Positions 51,266 to 59,217 of a DNA stretch of 64,000 nt are shown piece after piece. The notes beneath the pieces were generated by a model. The model made no database searches. It saw nothing but the letters and a program-made list of their open reading frames with translations, and was not told the origin of the DNA. The translations under genes and the position numbers were made by a program. Origin of the DNA: DATARN01 sp963851105 (GTDB lineage Bacteria > Actinomycetota > Acidimicrobiia > Acidimicrobiales > Palsa-688); assembly GCA_963851105.1 (NCBI GenBank), contig CAWKNP010000002.1, positions 310,001 through 374,000 on the forward strand, given 5' to 3'. Each line of letters opens with the position of its first letter. The first letter of the stretch is position 1.

Positions 51266-51911
51266 CCGTGTGGTGTTCGTCTTGGGCACCGAGACCTCGG
51301 TCGGCAAGACCTGGGTGGCGGCGGCGCTGCTCGGGCGGCTCCGGGCCCGGGACCTGCGGGTGGCGGCCCGCAAGCCCGCCCAGTCGTTCGCCCCAGGGGA
51401 GGTGACCGACGCCGAACTGCTGGCGCAGGCCAGCGGCGAGGGCCCGGCGGACGTCTGCCCCCGCCACCGGTGGTACGAGCGCCCGATGGCGCCTCCGATG
51501 GCTGCGGCCGTGTTGAGCCGGCCGGGCTTCACCATCGCCGACTTGGTCGGCGAGCTCGCCTGGCCGAATCCCGCCGATGTCGGGGTGGTCGAGGGCGTCG
51601 GTGGCGTGCGGTCGCCCCTGGCCGATGACGGCGACGCCGTCGACCTCCTTGGCGCGGTCGGCGCCGACCTGGTCGTGTTGGTGGCCGGCGCCGGCCTCGG
51701 AACACTGAACCTGGTCCGCCTGTGCGGCGATGTCCTCGCGGGCTGGCCGGTGGTCGTGTACCTGAACCGTTATGACCCGGCTGACGAAGTTCACCGCGGC
51801 AACCGGCAGTGGCTGGCCGGGCGCGTCGAGCCGGCGGTCGTCATTAGCATCGACGGCCTCGATCGCCTGGCACATGGGCCTCAACCCGACAAGGAGTTCC
51901 ATGATCGGTAG
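51252..51911 (+). CDS. bioD: dethiobiotin synthetase
   Basis: A 219-residue ATP-dependent carboxylase that closes the ureido ring of dethiobiotin. The P-loop is VLGTETSVGKTWVAAALL, the substrate-binding region VAARKPAQSF, and the later VGVVEGVGGVRSPLADDGD matches the family's EG-GG. The start overlaps bioF by 14 bases. bioB, needed for the last step, is not in the window and must be elsewhere. Confidence 0.9.
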   Translation: MPRPDRVVFVLGTETSVGKTWVAAALLGRLRARDLRVAARKPAQSFAPGEVTDAELLAQASGEGPADVCPRHRWYERPMAPPMAAAVLSRPGFTIADLVGELAWPNPADVGVVEGVGGVRSPLADDGDAVDLLGAVGADLVVLVAGAGLGTLNLVRLCGDVLAGWPVVVYLNRYDPADEVHRGNRQWLAGRVEPAVVISIDGLDRLAHGPQPDKEFHDR

Positions 51912-51949
51912 AACGTGCCCGCTGCGAGAACGCCTTGCGGGAACCAGCG

Positions 51950-52673
51950 ATGACGGTGGACGGCGGCGCAGAGGGAACTGTCGTCAGCCGGCACCGGTTC
52001 TTGCAGCTCGTAGCGGCGGCCGCGGCCGCGACGGCGGCGACCGCGGGGCCCGCGGCCATCCGGCCGCAGGAGGCCGCCGCCCTCGGGGGCCTGGCACTGT
52101 TCACGGCGGGCTTTCCCCGGGTGTTCGTCTTTCGCCAGTCGGAGATCCTGGCCGAGCAACGGGACTACGCCACGTGGGCGGCGGCGTTGTTCCCTTCGGC
52201 GGTATCGAGGGCAAGGTTCTGGCCGAGGAGCGCAGCGACACCGTTTCCAGCCGCAACATCGAGTACTTCACCCGCTTCAAGCGGGAGCATGCCGACAAGT
52301 TCGTGCTGGTCCATCTTGACGGCGCCGGACGACTGCCGGACTTCGAGACCACGGGTTGGTGGGCCGGCGCCTGGCTCTACAAGGCGGGTACGGCCTTAAC
52401 GCAGGCGGCGGCCGCTGCGGACACGGTGCTGGCGGTCGCCAGTACTACGCGGCGCCTGACGCCTGCTACCGCCTCTTCGACCACGGCGCTGTCTTCGCCA
52501 ATCCGTCCAACAACCCGGTGCAGTTCGACCTGAGCGCTTTGGCGCCAGGCCAGTCGTTCCGGCGGCTGACGGGCACCGCCGGCCAGGACCCAATCACCAA
52601 CGATGGTTCCCCGCTCGGGGCCAGCGTCACGATCCCCGCGCTCGACGCCCTGTGCGTCCAGTCCGTCCCCTGA
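51950..52673 (+). pseudogene. decayed Tat-secreted protein gene with frameshifts and internal deletion
   Basis: Three frames in succession look coding. The first has a Tat-like start (RHRFLQLVAAAAAATAATAG) and FPRVFVFRQSEILAEQRDYA. The second continues GKVLAEERSDTVSSRNIEYF, FVLVHLDGAGRLPDFETTGW and WLYKAGTALT. The third ends RQYYAAPDACYRLFDHGAVF, NPSNNPVQFDLSALAPGQSF. I recall the first blocks from long secreted glycoside hydrolase-like proteins in which several hundred residues lie between blocks two and three. At least two frameshifts and a deletion make it non-functional. Confidence 0.6.
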
Positions 52674-52711
52674 TCCCCGCGCTCGACGCCCTGTGCGTCG
52701 GTCCGTCCCCT
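52631..52711. repeat. 41-bp tandem duplication at the end of the decayed gene
   Basis: gatccccgcgctcgacgccc and the following 21 bases are repeated immediately, the second copy being one base shorter (ccag changed to cgg). The first copy holds the stop of the decayed gene. It is a recent slippage or duplication event. Confidence 0.8.
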
Positions 52712-52764
52712 GATCGGAGCTCGTCGGCGTAGCGTCGGCTGGTGCCAGCTCCGCAGCCCTGCGA

Positions 52765-54120
52765 ATGACGTCGGTCATGTGGTTTCGCCGGGACCTCCGC
52801 CTCGGCGACAACCCGGCCTTGAGGGCGGCGGTAGCGGCGCACGGGCCGGTGATCGCCCTATTCGTCTCCGACCCCCGGCTGCGGGGACCGGCAGGTGCGC
52901 CCCGGCTAGCGTTTCTGGCCCGCTGCCTGCGATCACTCAACGAGTCGATCGGCGGCCACCTCATCGTTCGCCACGGCGACCCTGTCACCGTCGTGGCCGC
53001 GGTCGCCCACGAGGCCGGCGCCTCCGAGGTATTTGTCGCCGCGGACTTCGGCCCCTACGGCCGGGCGCGCGACGATGCCGTCGAGCGGGCTCTGCACCAC
53101 GCCGGAAGGCGATTGGTCCCGGTCGGATCCCCCTACGCGGTCGATCCCGGCACCGTCGTGAAAAGCGATGGGCAGCCCTTTCAGGTCTTCACCCCCTTTT
53201 CCCGGGCCTGGACCGACCGCGGTTGGTCGCCGCCAAAGCCCGCCCCCCACCGGGTTCAGTGGGCCTCTGGCCTGCTTTGCGACTCGATGCCGGACGAGCC
53301 GGAGGTGGTGACGGGGAGCCTGCCGCCCCCCGGTGAGCGGGCCGCCCTTTCCCGGCTCCAGGAGTTCTTGGCCGGTGCCGGCCGCGACTACGACACCCGC
53401 CGGGACCAACCGGCGGCCGACGCCACGACCCGACTCTCTCCCTACCTCAAGTACGGGTGCATCCATCCCCGCCAGATCCTCGGCCTTCTCGACCGGTCAC
53501 GCGCCCACGAGAAGCTGCGTCTCGAGCTGGCGTGGCGCGACTTCTACGCTGACGTCCTCTGGCACCGGCCCGAGTCCGCCTGGCATTCCCTTCAGCCGGC
53601 GATGGCGGCCATGGAGACTGACACTGGCGAGCTGGCCGAGGGCCGCTTCGCCGCCTGGTCAGAGGGCAGGACCGGCTTTCCGATCGTCGACGCCGGCATG
53701 CGACAGCTCCTGGCCGAGGCGTGGATGCCCAACCGGGTTCGCATGATCGTCGCCAGTTTCCTGGTCAAGGACCTTCACATCGACTGGACCCGGGGCGCCC
53801 GTTGGTTTCTCCAGCACCTCGTCGACGGCGACCTGGCGTCGAACAACCACGGCTGGCAATGGGTTGCGGGCACCGGCACTGACGCGGCGCCGTACTTCCG
53901 GATCTTCAACCCGACGACCCAGGCCAAGGAACACGACTCAGACGGCGCCTATATCCGGCGGTGGGTCCCCGAGCTCGTCGCCCTGGCGCCGCCGCAGGTG
54001 TTCGAACCGTGGAAGCTGCCCGGGGGCCCTCCCCTCGGCTACCCCCCGCCCATCATCGACCACGCCGCCGAACGTGGCGAGGCCCTGGCCCGTTATGGCG
54101 AGGCCCGGCGGACTCGTTGA
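52765..54120 (+). CDS. phr: deoxyribodipyrimidine photo-lyase
   Basis: A 451-residue DNA photolyase of class I CPD type that repairs UV dimers with light. The N-terminal photolyase domain starts VMWFRRDLRLGDNPALRAAV. The FAD-binding C-terminal domain has TRLSPYLKYGCIHPRQIL, LELAWRDFYADVLWHRPE, GFPIVDAGMRQLLAEAWMPN, RMIVASFLVKDLHIDWTRGA and NNHGWQWVAGTGTDAAPYFR, including the conserved Trp residues. A TAGCGT box lies at 52730-52735, about 29 bases before the ATG, and could be its -10. Confidence 0.95.
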   Translation: MTSVMWFRRDLRLGDNPALRAAVAAHGPVIALFVSDPRLRGPAGAPRLAFLARCLRSLNESIGGHLIVRHGDPVTVVAAVAHEAGASEVFVAADFGPYGRARDDAVERALHHAGRRLVPVGSPYAVDPGTVVKSDGQPFQVFTPFSRAWTDRGWSPPKPAPHRVQWASGLLCDSMPDEPEVVTGSLPPPGERAALSRLQEFLAGAGRDYDTRRDQPAADATTRLSPYLKYGCIHPRQILGLLDRSRAHEKLRLELAWRDFYADVLWHRPESAWHSLQPAMAAMETDTGELAEGRFAAWSEGRTGFPIVDAGMRQLLAEAWMPNRVRMIVASFLVKDLHIDWTRGARWFLQHLVDGDLASNNHGWQWVAGTGTDAAPYFRIFNPTTQAKEHDSDGAYIRRWVPELVALAPPQVFEPWKLPGGPPLGYPPPIIDHAAERGEALARYGEARRTR

Positions 54121-54168
54121 CGGACATTCCAGCGGCAATGCCGTCGCCCCCCTAGGCTCGGCGGCCGA

Positions 54169-55389
54169 ATGGTGAAACGGGTTGAGTTCGGCGGAATGAT
54201 CCGTGCGATGAGCCAAGCCGATCCCGGCGAGGTGGCGGACATGATGTCGTCGGCGTCGGCCGACCTCGGCGGTTCCGACCTGGTCATCTACCTCGTCGAC
54301 TTCGAGCAGCAGGTGCTCGAGCCGCTGCCGGATCACTCCACGCACCAAGAGGTGGCCCACGCCGAGGAGGTCAACGCCAGCATCGCCGGCCGTGCTTTCT
54401 TGCAACGTCACGCGGTGACCTCCGAGCGCCCGGACGGCACCCGGGTTTGGGTTCCCATTATCGAGGGTTCCGACCCCACCGGGGTCCTCGCGGTGACGGT
54501 CACCGAGGCCAGCGAAGCCAACATCGCGACCTGTGAGGACCTGGGCATCCTCGCCGGCTACCTCATCGCCACCCAGGCGCGGGTCACCGACGTCTACAAC
54601 CTGCACCGGCGCCGCAAGGCGATGAACCTGCCGGCCAGCATGCAATGGGACCTCCTCCCGCCGCTGACCCTGGTCTCACCCCGGGTGAGCGCGGCAGGGA
54701 TGCTGGAGCCGGCGTACGAGATCGGCGGCGACTGTTTCGACTACGCACTCAACGGGACCCAACTCGACGTGGCCCTGATGGACTCCATGGGCCACGGGCT
54801 GCGCTCGGCCATGGTCGCGGGCCTCGCGGTTGGCTGCTACCGCCACGACCGGCGCGAAGGCCGCACCCTGGAACACATCCATCGTGAACTTGACGCGACC
54901 ATCGCCGGTGAGTGCGGCGACGGAGCGTTCGTGACCGGCGACATCGGGCGTCTCGATCTCAGTACCGGAGTTTTGACTTGGATCAATGCCGGCCACCCGG
55001 CGCCGATGCTGATCCGCCACGGGCGGGTCATCGGGACCCTCGATTCGGCACCGGCCCTGCCGTGGGGCCTGGGCCCGAGCGATGCCGAGACGGCCACGTT
55101 CGCGCTTGAACCCGGTGATTGCGTGCTGTTCTACACCGATGGGGTCACCGACGCCCGCGGTGGCCGAGGTGAGGACTTCGGGCCGGAGCGGCTCGCCGAC
55201 GTTGTCGGCCAGCACGCCGACGACCAGCTGCCCATCGGATTGATCGTGCGCCTGATCCTTCGTGCCGTGCGCGAGCACCACAACGGTGTCCTCGGCGACG
55301 ACGCCAGCGTGCTCATGATCCAGTGGCCCGGGCCGCTCAACGACGGCGGGGCCAACAGCAGCGGCGGGGCAAACAACAAAGGCCGCTGA
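54169..55389 (+). CDS. GAF and SpoIIE-type PP2C phosphatase
   Basis: A 406-residue protein with an N-terminal GAF-like sensor (residues 10-145) and a SpoIIE/RsbU phosphatase domain (about 165-390): YEIGGDCFDYALNGTQLDVA, LMDSMGHGLRSAM, FVTGDIGRLDLSTGVLTWIN, LFYTDGVTDARG and GDDASVLMIQWPG. The metal-binding Asp residues are intact. Such enzymes dephosphorylate anti-anti-sigma factors in partner-switching stress pathways; no partner gene is adjacent. A TAGGCT box 10 bases before the ATG suggests a very short leader. Confidence 0.9.
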   Translation: MVKRVEFGGMIRAMSQADPGEVADMMSSASADLGGSDLVIYLVDFEQQVLEPLPDHSTHQEVAHAEEVNASIAGRAFLQRHAVTSERPDGTRVWVPIIEGSDPTGVLAVTVTEASEANIATCEDLGILAGYLIATQARVTDVYNLHRRRKAMNLPASMQWDLLPPLTLVSPRVSAAGMLEPAYEIGGDCFDYALNGTQLDVALMDSMGHGLRSAMVAGLAVGCYRHDRREGRTLEHIHRELDATIAGECGDGAFVTGDIGRLDLSTGVLTWINAGHPAPMLIRHGRVIGTLDSAPALPWGLGPSDAETATFALEPGDCVLFYTDGVTDARGGRGEDFGPERLADVVGQHADDQLPIGLIVRLILRAVREHHNGVLGDDASVLMIQWPGPLNDGGANSSGGANNKGR

Positions 55390-55547
55390 TCCTGGGTCGT
55401 CGCCCCCTGATGAGCACCTTCGGCAGGAGCAGGACAGGGCAGGGCGGGCAGGGCGGGGCGGCGGGGGCCGGGCGACGGGTTGGCCGGGCGACGGCAAGGG
55501 CCGTGGCGACGGCGGGGCCGGGCGACGAGCCCTTTGTCACCCAAAGT

Positions 55548-55581
55548 GCTGTGAAACGACGGTATTACGTCGTTTGGCAGC
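55548..55581. promoter_or_regulatory. long palindrome with AAACGACG arms
   Basis: GCTG-tg-AAACGACG-gtatta-CGTCGTTT-gg-CAGC, an 8-bp perfect inner stem plus a 4-bp outer stem. It lies 158 bases after the phosphatase stop and 154 bases before the CoxG-like start. It could be an operator for the CoxG-like gene or a terminator without a strong U-tract. The rest of 55390-55734 is low-complexity G-rich sequence (gggcagggcgggc) without a gene. Confidence 0.5.
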
Positions 55582-55734
55582 AGGATATGACGGCACCCGC
55601 TGCCGACAACAGGCACCAACGGCAGTCCATAGAACCTCCATCCCCGCGCCCGAAGGGAATGACGGGACTAGCCTCGCACGCCGGGGTCCGGGGGGACCGA
55701 GTGGTTGACCGAGACGAGGTGTGAGGAGAGTCCG

Positions 55735-56286
55735 ATGCAGATTGCGAGCTCGTTCACCGTCGAGGCGCCGCCCGACGAGGTGTTCGCCTACATGCTCGAC
55801 GTCGACAAGATCGTGGGGTGCCTTCCCGGTGCCGAGCTGATCGAAGTCGTCGACGCCCACACTTTCAAAGGAAAGCTCACCATCAAGGTCGGAGCCGTCA
55901 AAGTCGCCTACGCCGGGACCGCCACCATCTCCGACACCGCTGACGAAGGCGACCACGCGACGGTCACGTTGAAGGCCAACGGCCGCGAGATCGGCGGCCA
56001 GGGCGCGGTCCGCGCCACGCTCACCCTGTCGATCACCGGCAGCGCCACCGCCGGCACCGCCGGCACCGCCGGCCCCGACGGCACCGCCGGCACCGACGGC
56101 ACCGCCGGCACCGCCGGCACCGAACACAGCGACGGCACCCACGTCGGGATTGACGCCGACTTCACCGTCAGCGGCAAGCTCGCCCAGTTCGGCGGGGGCG
56201 TCATCGAGGACATCTCCCGGCGCCTCATCAAGGGGATGGCCGACTGCATCGGCGCCAACCTGCGATCGAGCCCCTCCGGCGGGTAA
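55735..56286 (+). CDS. CoxG-like SRPBCC protein with Gly-Thr-Ala insertion
   Basis: A 183-residue member of the CO dehydrogenase subunit G family (SRPBCC fold). It has IASSFTVEAPPDEVFAYMLD, VDKIVGCLPGAELIEV, YAGTATISDTADEGDHATVT and the C-terminal GGGVIEDISRRLIKGMADCI. Residues about 103-128 are a Gly-Thr-Ala-Asp repeat inserted in the fold, absent from normal members as far as I recall. CoxG is involved in membrane anchoring of CO dehydrogenase, but no cox structural genes are near, so the role is open. AGGAGAG precedes the ATG. Confidence 0.85.
   Translation: MQIASSFTVEAPPDEVFAYMLDVDKIVGCLPGAELIEVVDAHTFKGKLTIKVGAVKVAYAGTATISDTADEGDHATVTLKANGREIGGQGAVRATLTLSITGSATAGTAGTAGPDGTAGTDGTAGTAGTEHSDGTHVGIDADFTVSGKLAQFGGGVIEDISRRLIKGMADCIGANLRSSPSGG
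56053..56127 (+). repeat. 9-bp microsatellite (GGCACCGCC) inside the CoxG-like gene
   Basis: About eight imperfect copies of ggcaccgcc, some changed to ggcaccgac or ggccccgac, encode alternating Gly-Thr-Ala and Gly-Thr-Asp. The unit is a multiple of three, so length changes keep the frame. Confidence 0.6.
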
Positions 56287-56452
56287 GGCGGGAATGCTCC
56301 TCCTCCCGGTTTCGCCAACCGGTACCCGCTCCCGGGGTGCGACCTGAGGAGTACGCCTGGCGCATGTGCCGTGGTCGTGGCCGTCTACTCCGCCGCCGCC
56401 GCCCCGGCACCCGTGAGACAACAGCCCCGACATCTACTCCGGCCAACTACTC

Positions 56453-56764
56453 GTGCCTGAGGACTTCCGCCGGCGGGTGATCGCCGTGATCGGCGGTCTT
56501 GCACCGGGCGAGGTCGTCAGTTACGGCGACGTCGCCGCCCAGGCGGGATACCCGGGCGCCGCCCGGGGAGTGGGGGCCGTGTTGGCGCACAGCGCGGGAG
56601 AGGGATTGCCCTGGTGGCGGGTGGTCATGGCCGACGGCCGGCTGGCACCGGGCAAGGAGGCGCGCCAGGCCTCGTTGCTTCGCCGAGAGGGGGTGTCGGT
56701 CGAGGGCGATCGGGTGGCGCCGGGGCAAGAATCCGACCACCACCGAAAGGTTCCGCCTAACTAG
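56453..56764 (+). CDS. alkyltransferase-like protein (MGMT-related, Cys replaced by Trp)
   Basis: A 103-residue protein of the O6-alkylguanine-DNA alkyltransferase fold. It has the DNA-binding helix VVSYGDVAAQAGYPGAARGV and GAVLAHSAGEGLPWWRVVMADGR (read as LPWWRVVMADG), where MGMT has PCHRV. With Trp in place of the reactive Cys it cannot accept alkyl groups and fits the ATL class, which flags damage for nucleotide excision repair. GTG start. The photolyase gene 2.3 kb upstream adds to a DNA-repair flavour. Confidence 0.85.
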   Translation: MPEDFRRRVIAVIGGLAPGEVVSYGDVAAQAGYPGAARGVGAVLAHSAGEGLPWWRVVMADGRLAPGKEARQASLLRREGVSVEGDRVAPGQESDHHRKVPPN

Positions 56765-56973
56765 CCGCGAGCCCTGGTGTCGTTCTTTCTTCGCTCGACA
56801 CAGAAACGTGTTGGGAGCAGGAGCAGACCTGGTTGGCATCGAATCGAGTTCTGACGGACACCCACGATGGGCAAAATCGTGCACGGCCGGGCCCTTCCGG
56901 TAGTGGCTCCGTCCGCTCGACGGTTATGACCGCCGCAACTTCAGCGCAACGCAACCGGCCGTTCCATCCACGA

Positions 56974-57564
56974 CTACCGACGTTCGAGAGTGCGGAAAGC
57001 GAGCTCCCGGTTGTGACCCTGCCCATAGACCAGGGCGATCCATAACCGGCAGACACCATCGACGACGTTGGGGTCTTCGCCAACACAAATCGGCCGCAGA
57101 CCGGAGCACGCCATAACCTCTTCGACGGTGCTCTGGTCTGATGCTGGGCTTGAGTAGAACAAGTCACTCGGGACCCCGTCGAACAGCGGGTCGATGAGAC
57201 ACTCGACTCCGACGCCGTTGAAGCCGCGCGCATACCGGGCTGCGGGCGCCGCCGCCCGGTAGGTCTCGGCGCTGTTCATGACCGGGGCTCCCATCCGGTT
57301 GCTCGCGTCGATGATGAGCTTGCCCTCGAGCTCGGCGGCATTCTCGGCGACGAACCCGTCGACTGCCTCACCGGGAATGGCGACCACCAGTACCTCGGAT
57401 GCCGCGAGTGCGGCGGCGATGGGTGCCACTGAGGCTGTGGTGCCTTCGGCCGCCGACTCGTCTTCGGGATGGCGGGACCCGAAGGTGACGTGGTGACCCG
57501 CCGAGGCGAGGAAACGCCCGACCGTCCCGCCGATATTTCCGGTGCCGATGACTGTGATGTTCAC
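56974..57564 (-). CDS. NAD(P)-binding F420-dependent reductase-like protein, second paralogue
   Basis: A 196-residue Rossmann protein (NITVIGTGNIGGTVGRFLAS, HVTFGSRHPEDES, LVVAIPGEAVDGFVAENAAE, KLIIDASNRMGAPVMNSAET, RYARGFNGVGVECL). It is related to the gene at 48107 but has an MGA insertion after the DASN motif and a different C-terminus. GTG 57564 has GGAGG just upstream and places the Rossmann strand at the N-terminus. It follows the hemerythrin gene by 186 bases on the same strand. Confidence 0.8.
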   Translation of the reverse strand: MNITVIGTGNIGGTVGRFLASAGHHVTFGSRHPEDESAAEGTTASVAPIAAALAASEVLVVAIPGEAVDGFVAENAAELEGKLIIDASNRMGAPVMNSAETYRAAAPAARYARGFNGVGVECLIDPLFDGVPSDLFYSSPASDQSTVEEVMACSGLRPICVGEDPNVVDGVCRLWIALVYGQGHNRELAFRTLERR

Positions 57565-57750
57565 GTTCCTCCGGGAGGTCGGATGTCCGAGGACCGGGCG
57601 CGGTCCGTGAACGCGCCCGGCCAAGTCTCCCGTCGGGTCTACCACCACCGTAGAACGGGGCGACAACGCGGCTGTGCCGCGGGGTCGTGACCCCACCAGG
57701 CGGTAGCCTCACTCCAGAGGGCGCAAAAGGCTACCGGGACGTGGGGGTCC

Positions 57751-58293
57751 CTAGGACTGTCCGGCCATCTCCCGCACCTTGTCGACGACGCCAGCGGCGA
57801 CACCTTGGACCACGTTGCCCGGCGGCGTGTCGCTGGCTCGGGGGTGAGGCCGCTTCGGCACCGTCTTCTTGGCCGTCTCCATGGCGTCTCCGAGCTCGGT
57901 GAGCCGCTTGCGGCCGAGAGCCTTGCGCACCATGGGGAACAGCTCCGTCTCTTCTTCCTCGACGTGGTGTCGTACATTCTCGATGAGGACGGTCACCTTG
58001 GCATCGAAGCGCTCGTCGGTGGGCGTCATGGACTCCAGCTCCGACAGCACCCACTTCACGATGTGGTGCTCCTCGAGCGCCTCCAACACCTCGTCATTGG
58101 TGTCGGGGACGTCGTTGCGAACGGCGGGATAGAAGATCTGCTCTTCGATGGCGGCGTGCACCGACAACTCCTCGATGATCGACTTCACCGTGTCGGACTT
58201 CATCTTCACGGCCCGATCACCCGCCTTCTCGAAGGCCTTGAATAGTCTCTCCACCGTCTTGTGATCGGTCTTTAGCAACGTGATGGCGTCCAT
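57751..58293 (-). CDS. hemerythrin HHE-domain protein, second paralogue
   Basis: A 180-residue di-iron hemerythrin with clear ligands: LLKTDHKTVERLFKAFEKAG, ELSVHAAIEEQIFYPAVRND, EEHHIVKWVLSELESM and ENVRHHVEEEETELFPMVRK. The C-terminus (KRPHPRASDTPPGNVVQGVA, VVDKVREMAGQ) matches the tail of the paralogue at 33391, including TPPGN and DKVR. AAGGAAG lies 4 bases before the ATG. It lies 89 bases downstream of the ABC permease gene on the same strand. Confidence 0.92.
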   Translation of the reverse strand: MDAITLLKTDHKTVERLFKAFEKAGDRAVKMKSDTVKSIIEELSVHAAIEEQIFYPAVRNDVPDTNDEVLEALEEHHIVKWVLSELESMTPTDERFDAKVTVLIENVRHHVEEEETELFPMVRKALGRKRLTELGDAMETAKKTVPKRPHPRASDTPPGNVVQGVAAGVVDKVREMAGQS

Positions 58294-58382
58294 GGGAACT
58301 TCCTTTCGACAGCACCGGGCAACAGGTAGAACCTGGTTGGGTCTACCCCGGTGGCGCGAAAGCGAATCTCGACCGCGGCGGT

Positions 58383-59216
58383 CTATGGGTCCCGGCGGGT
58401 CAGGCTGACCGCTGCCGCCGCCAGTGCCACCGCGGCGTACAGACAGAAAACCACCAGCCCGCCCCATGGTGACAGCTGGTGGGCGTCCCTGGTCTGGCGG
58501 AACATGGCCTCGCCGGCGTTGCTCGGCAAGTAGGGGGAGATGGTGTTGTACCACGACGAGGGCAGGGCACTGACGATGCCGGGGAGTACGAAGATCAGCC
58601 CGAACACCGCCGCGATGGCGCCGGCGCTGTGACGGATGAGGGCGCCGATGCCGAGGGCGAGCAGCCCGAGCACGGTCACGTAGAAGGCGGCGCCGGCCAC
58701 AATCCGCAGCACCCCCGGGTCGCCGAGGCGGGATTCGATGTCCCGCGACGACAGGATCGCCTGGCCGATGAGGTACGCCGCGAAGCACGACACCAGGCTG
58801 ACGAGCAGGGTGACTACGCCGAAGACGATGGCCTTGGCGCCGAGGACGCTGCGCCGCTGCGGTACCGCCGCGAAGGTGGAGCGGATCATCCCGGTGCTGA
58901 ACTCGCTGGTGACGACCAGTACTCCGAGGACCGCGATCGCCAGCTGGGCGAAGAACAAGCCGTTGAGGCTGAACGTCGTCGGGTTGAAATCCACCTTGTC
59001 CTGCAGGTTCAGGTGGTCGTAGCGATTTACGTAGATGCTGCAGATCAGGATCGACAGTCCCACGGTGGCGACGGCGGCTACAAGCAAGCTCCAATAGGTC
59101 GAGCGGACGCTGCGCAACTTGGTCCACTCCGAGCGCAGGAGGTCAGGCAGGAGGGGGCCGCCCCCCGGCGCCACGACGGCGGCCGGGCGGGTCATCGTCG
59201 ACGTCGAAGTCGCCAC
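58383..59216 (-). CDS. ABC-2 type transporter permease
   Basis: A 277-residue permease with six transmembrane helices. The N-terminal LLRSEWTKLRSVRSTYWSLL is the common actinobacterial ABC-2 entry motif, and TSEFSTGMIRSTFAAVPQRR the conserved cytoplasmic loop. The GTG start lies one base after the ATPase stop, with GGAG nearby. It forms an exporter with the preceding ATPase. The substrate is unknown. Confidence 0.9.
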   Translation of the reverse strand: MATSTSTMTRPAAVVAPGGGPLLPDLLRSEWTKLRSVRSTYWSLLVAAVATVGLSILICSIYVNRYDHLNLQDKVDFNPTTFSLNGLFFAQLAIAVLGVLVVTSEFSTGMIRSTFAAVPQRRSVLGAKAIVFGVVTLLVSLVSCFAAYLIGQAILSSRDIESRLGDPGVLRIVAGAAFYVTVLGLLALGIGALIRHSAGAIAAVFGLIFVLPGIVSALPSSWYNTISPYLPSNAGEAMFRQTRDAHQLSPWGGLVVFCLYAAVALAAAAVSLTRRDP

Positions 59217-59217
59217 G

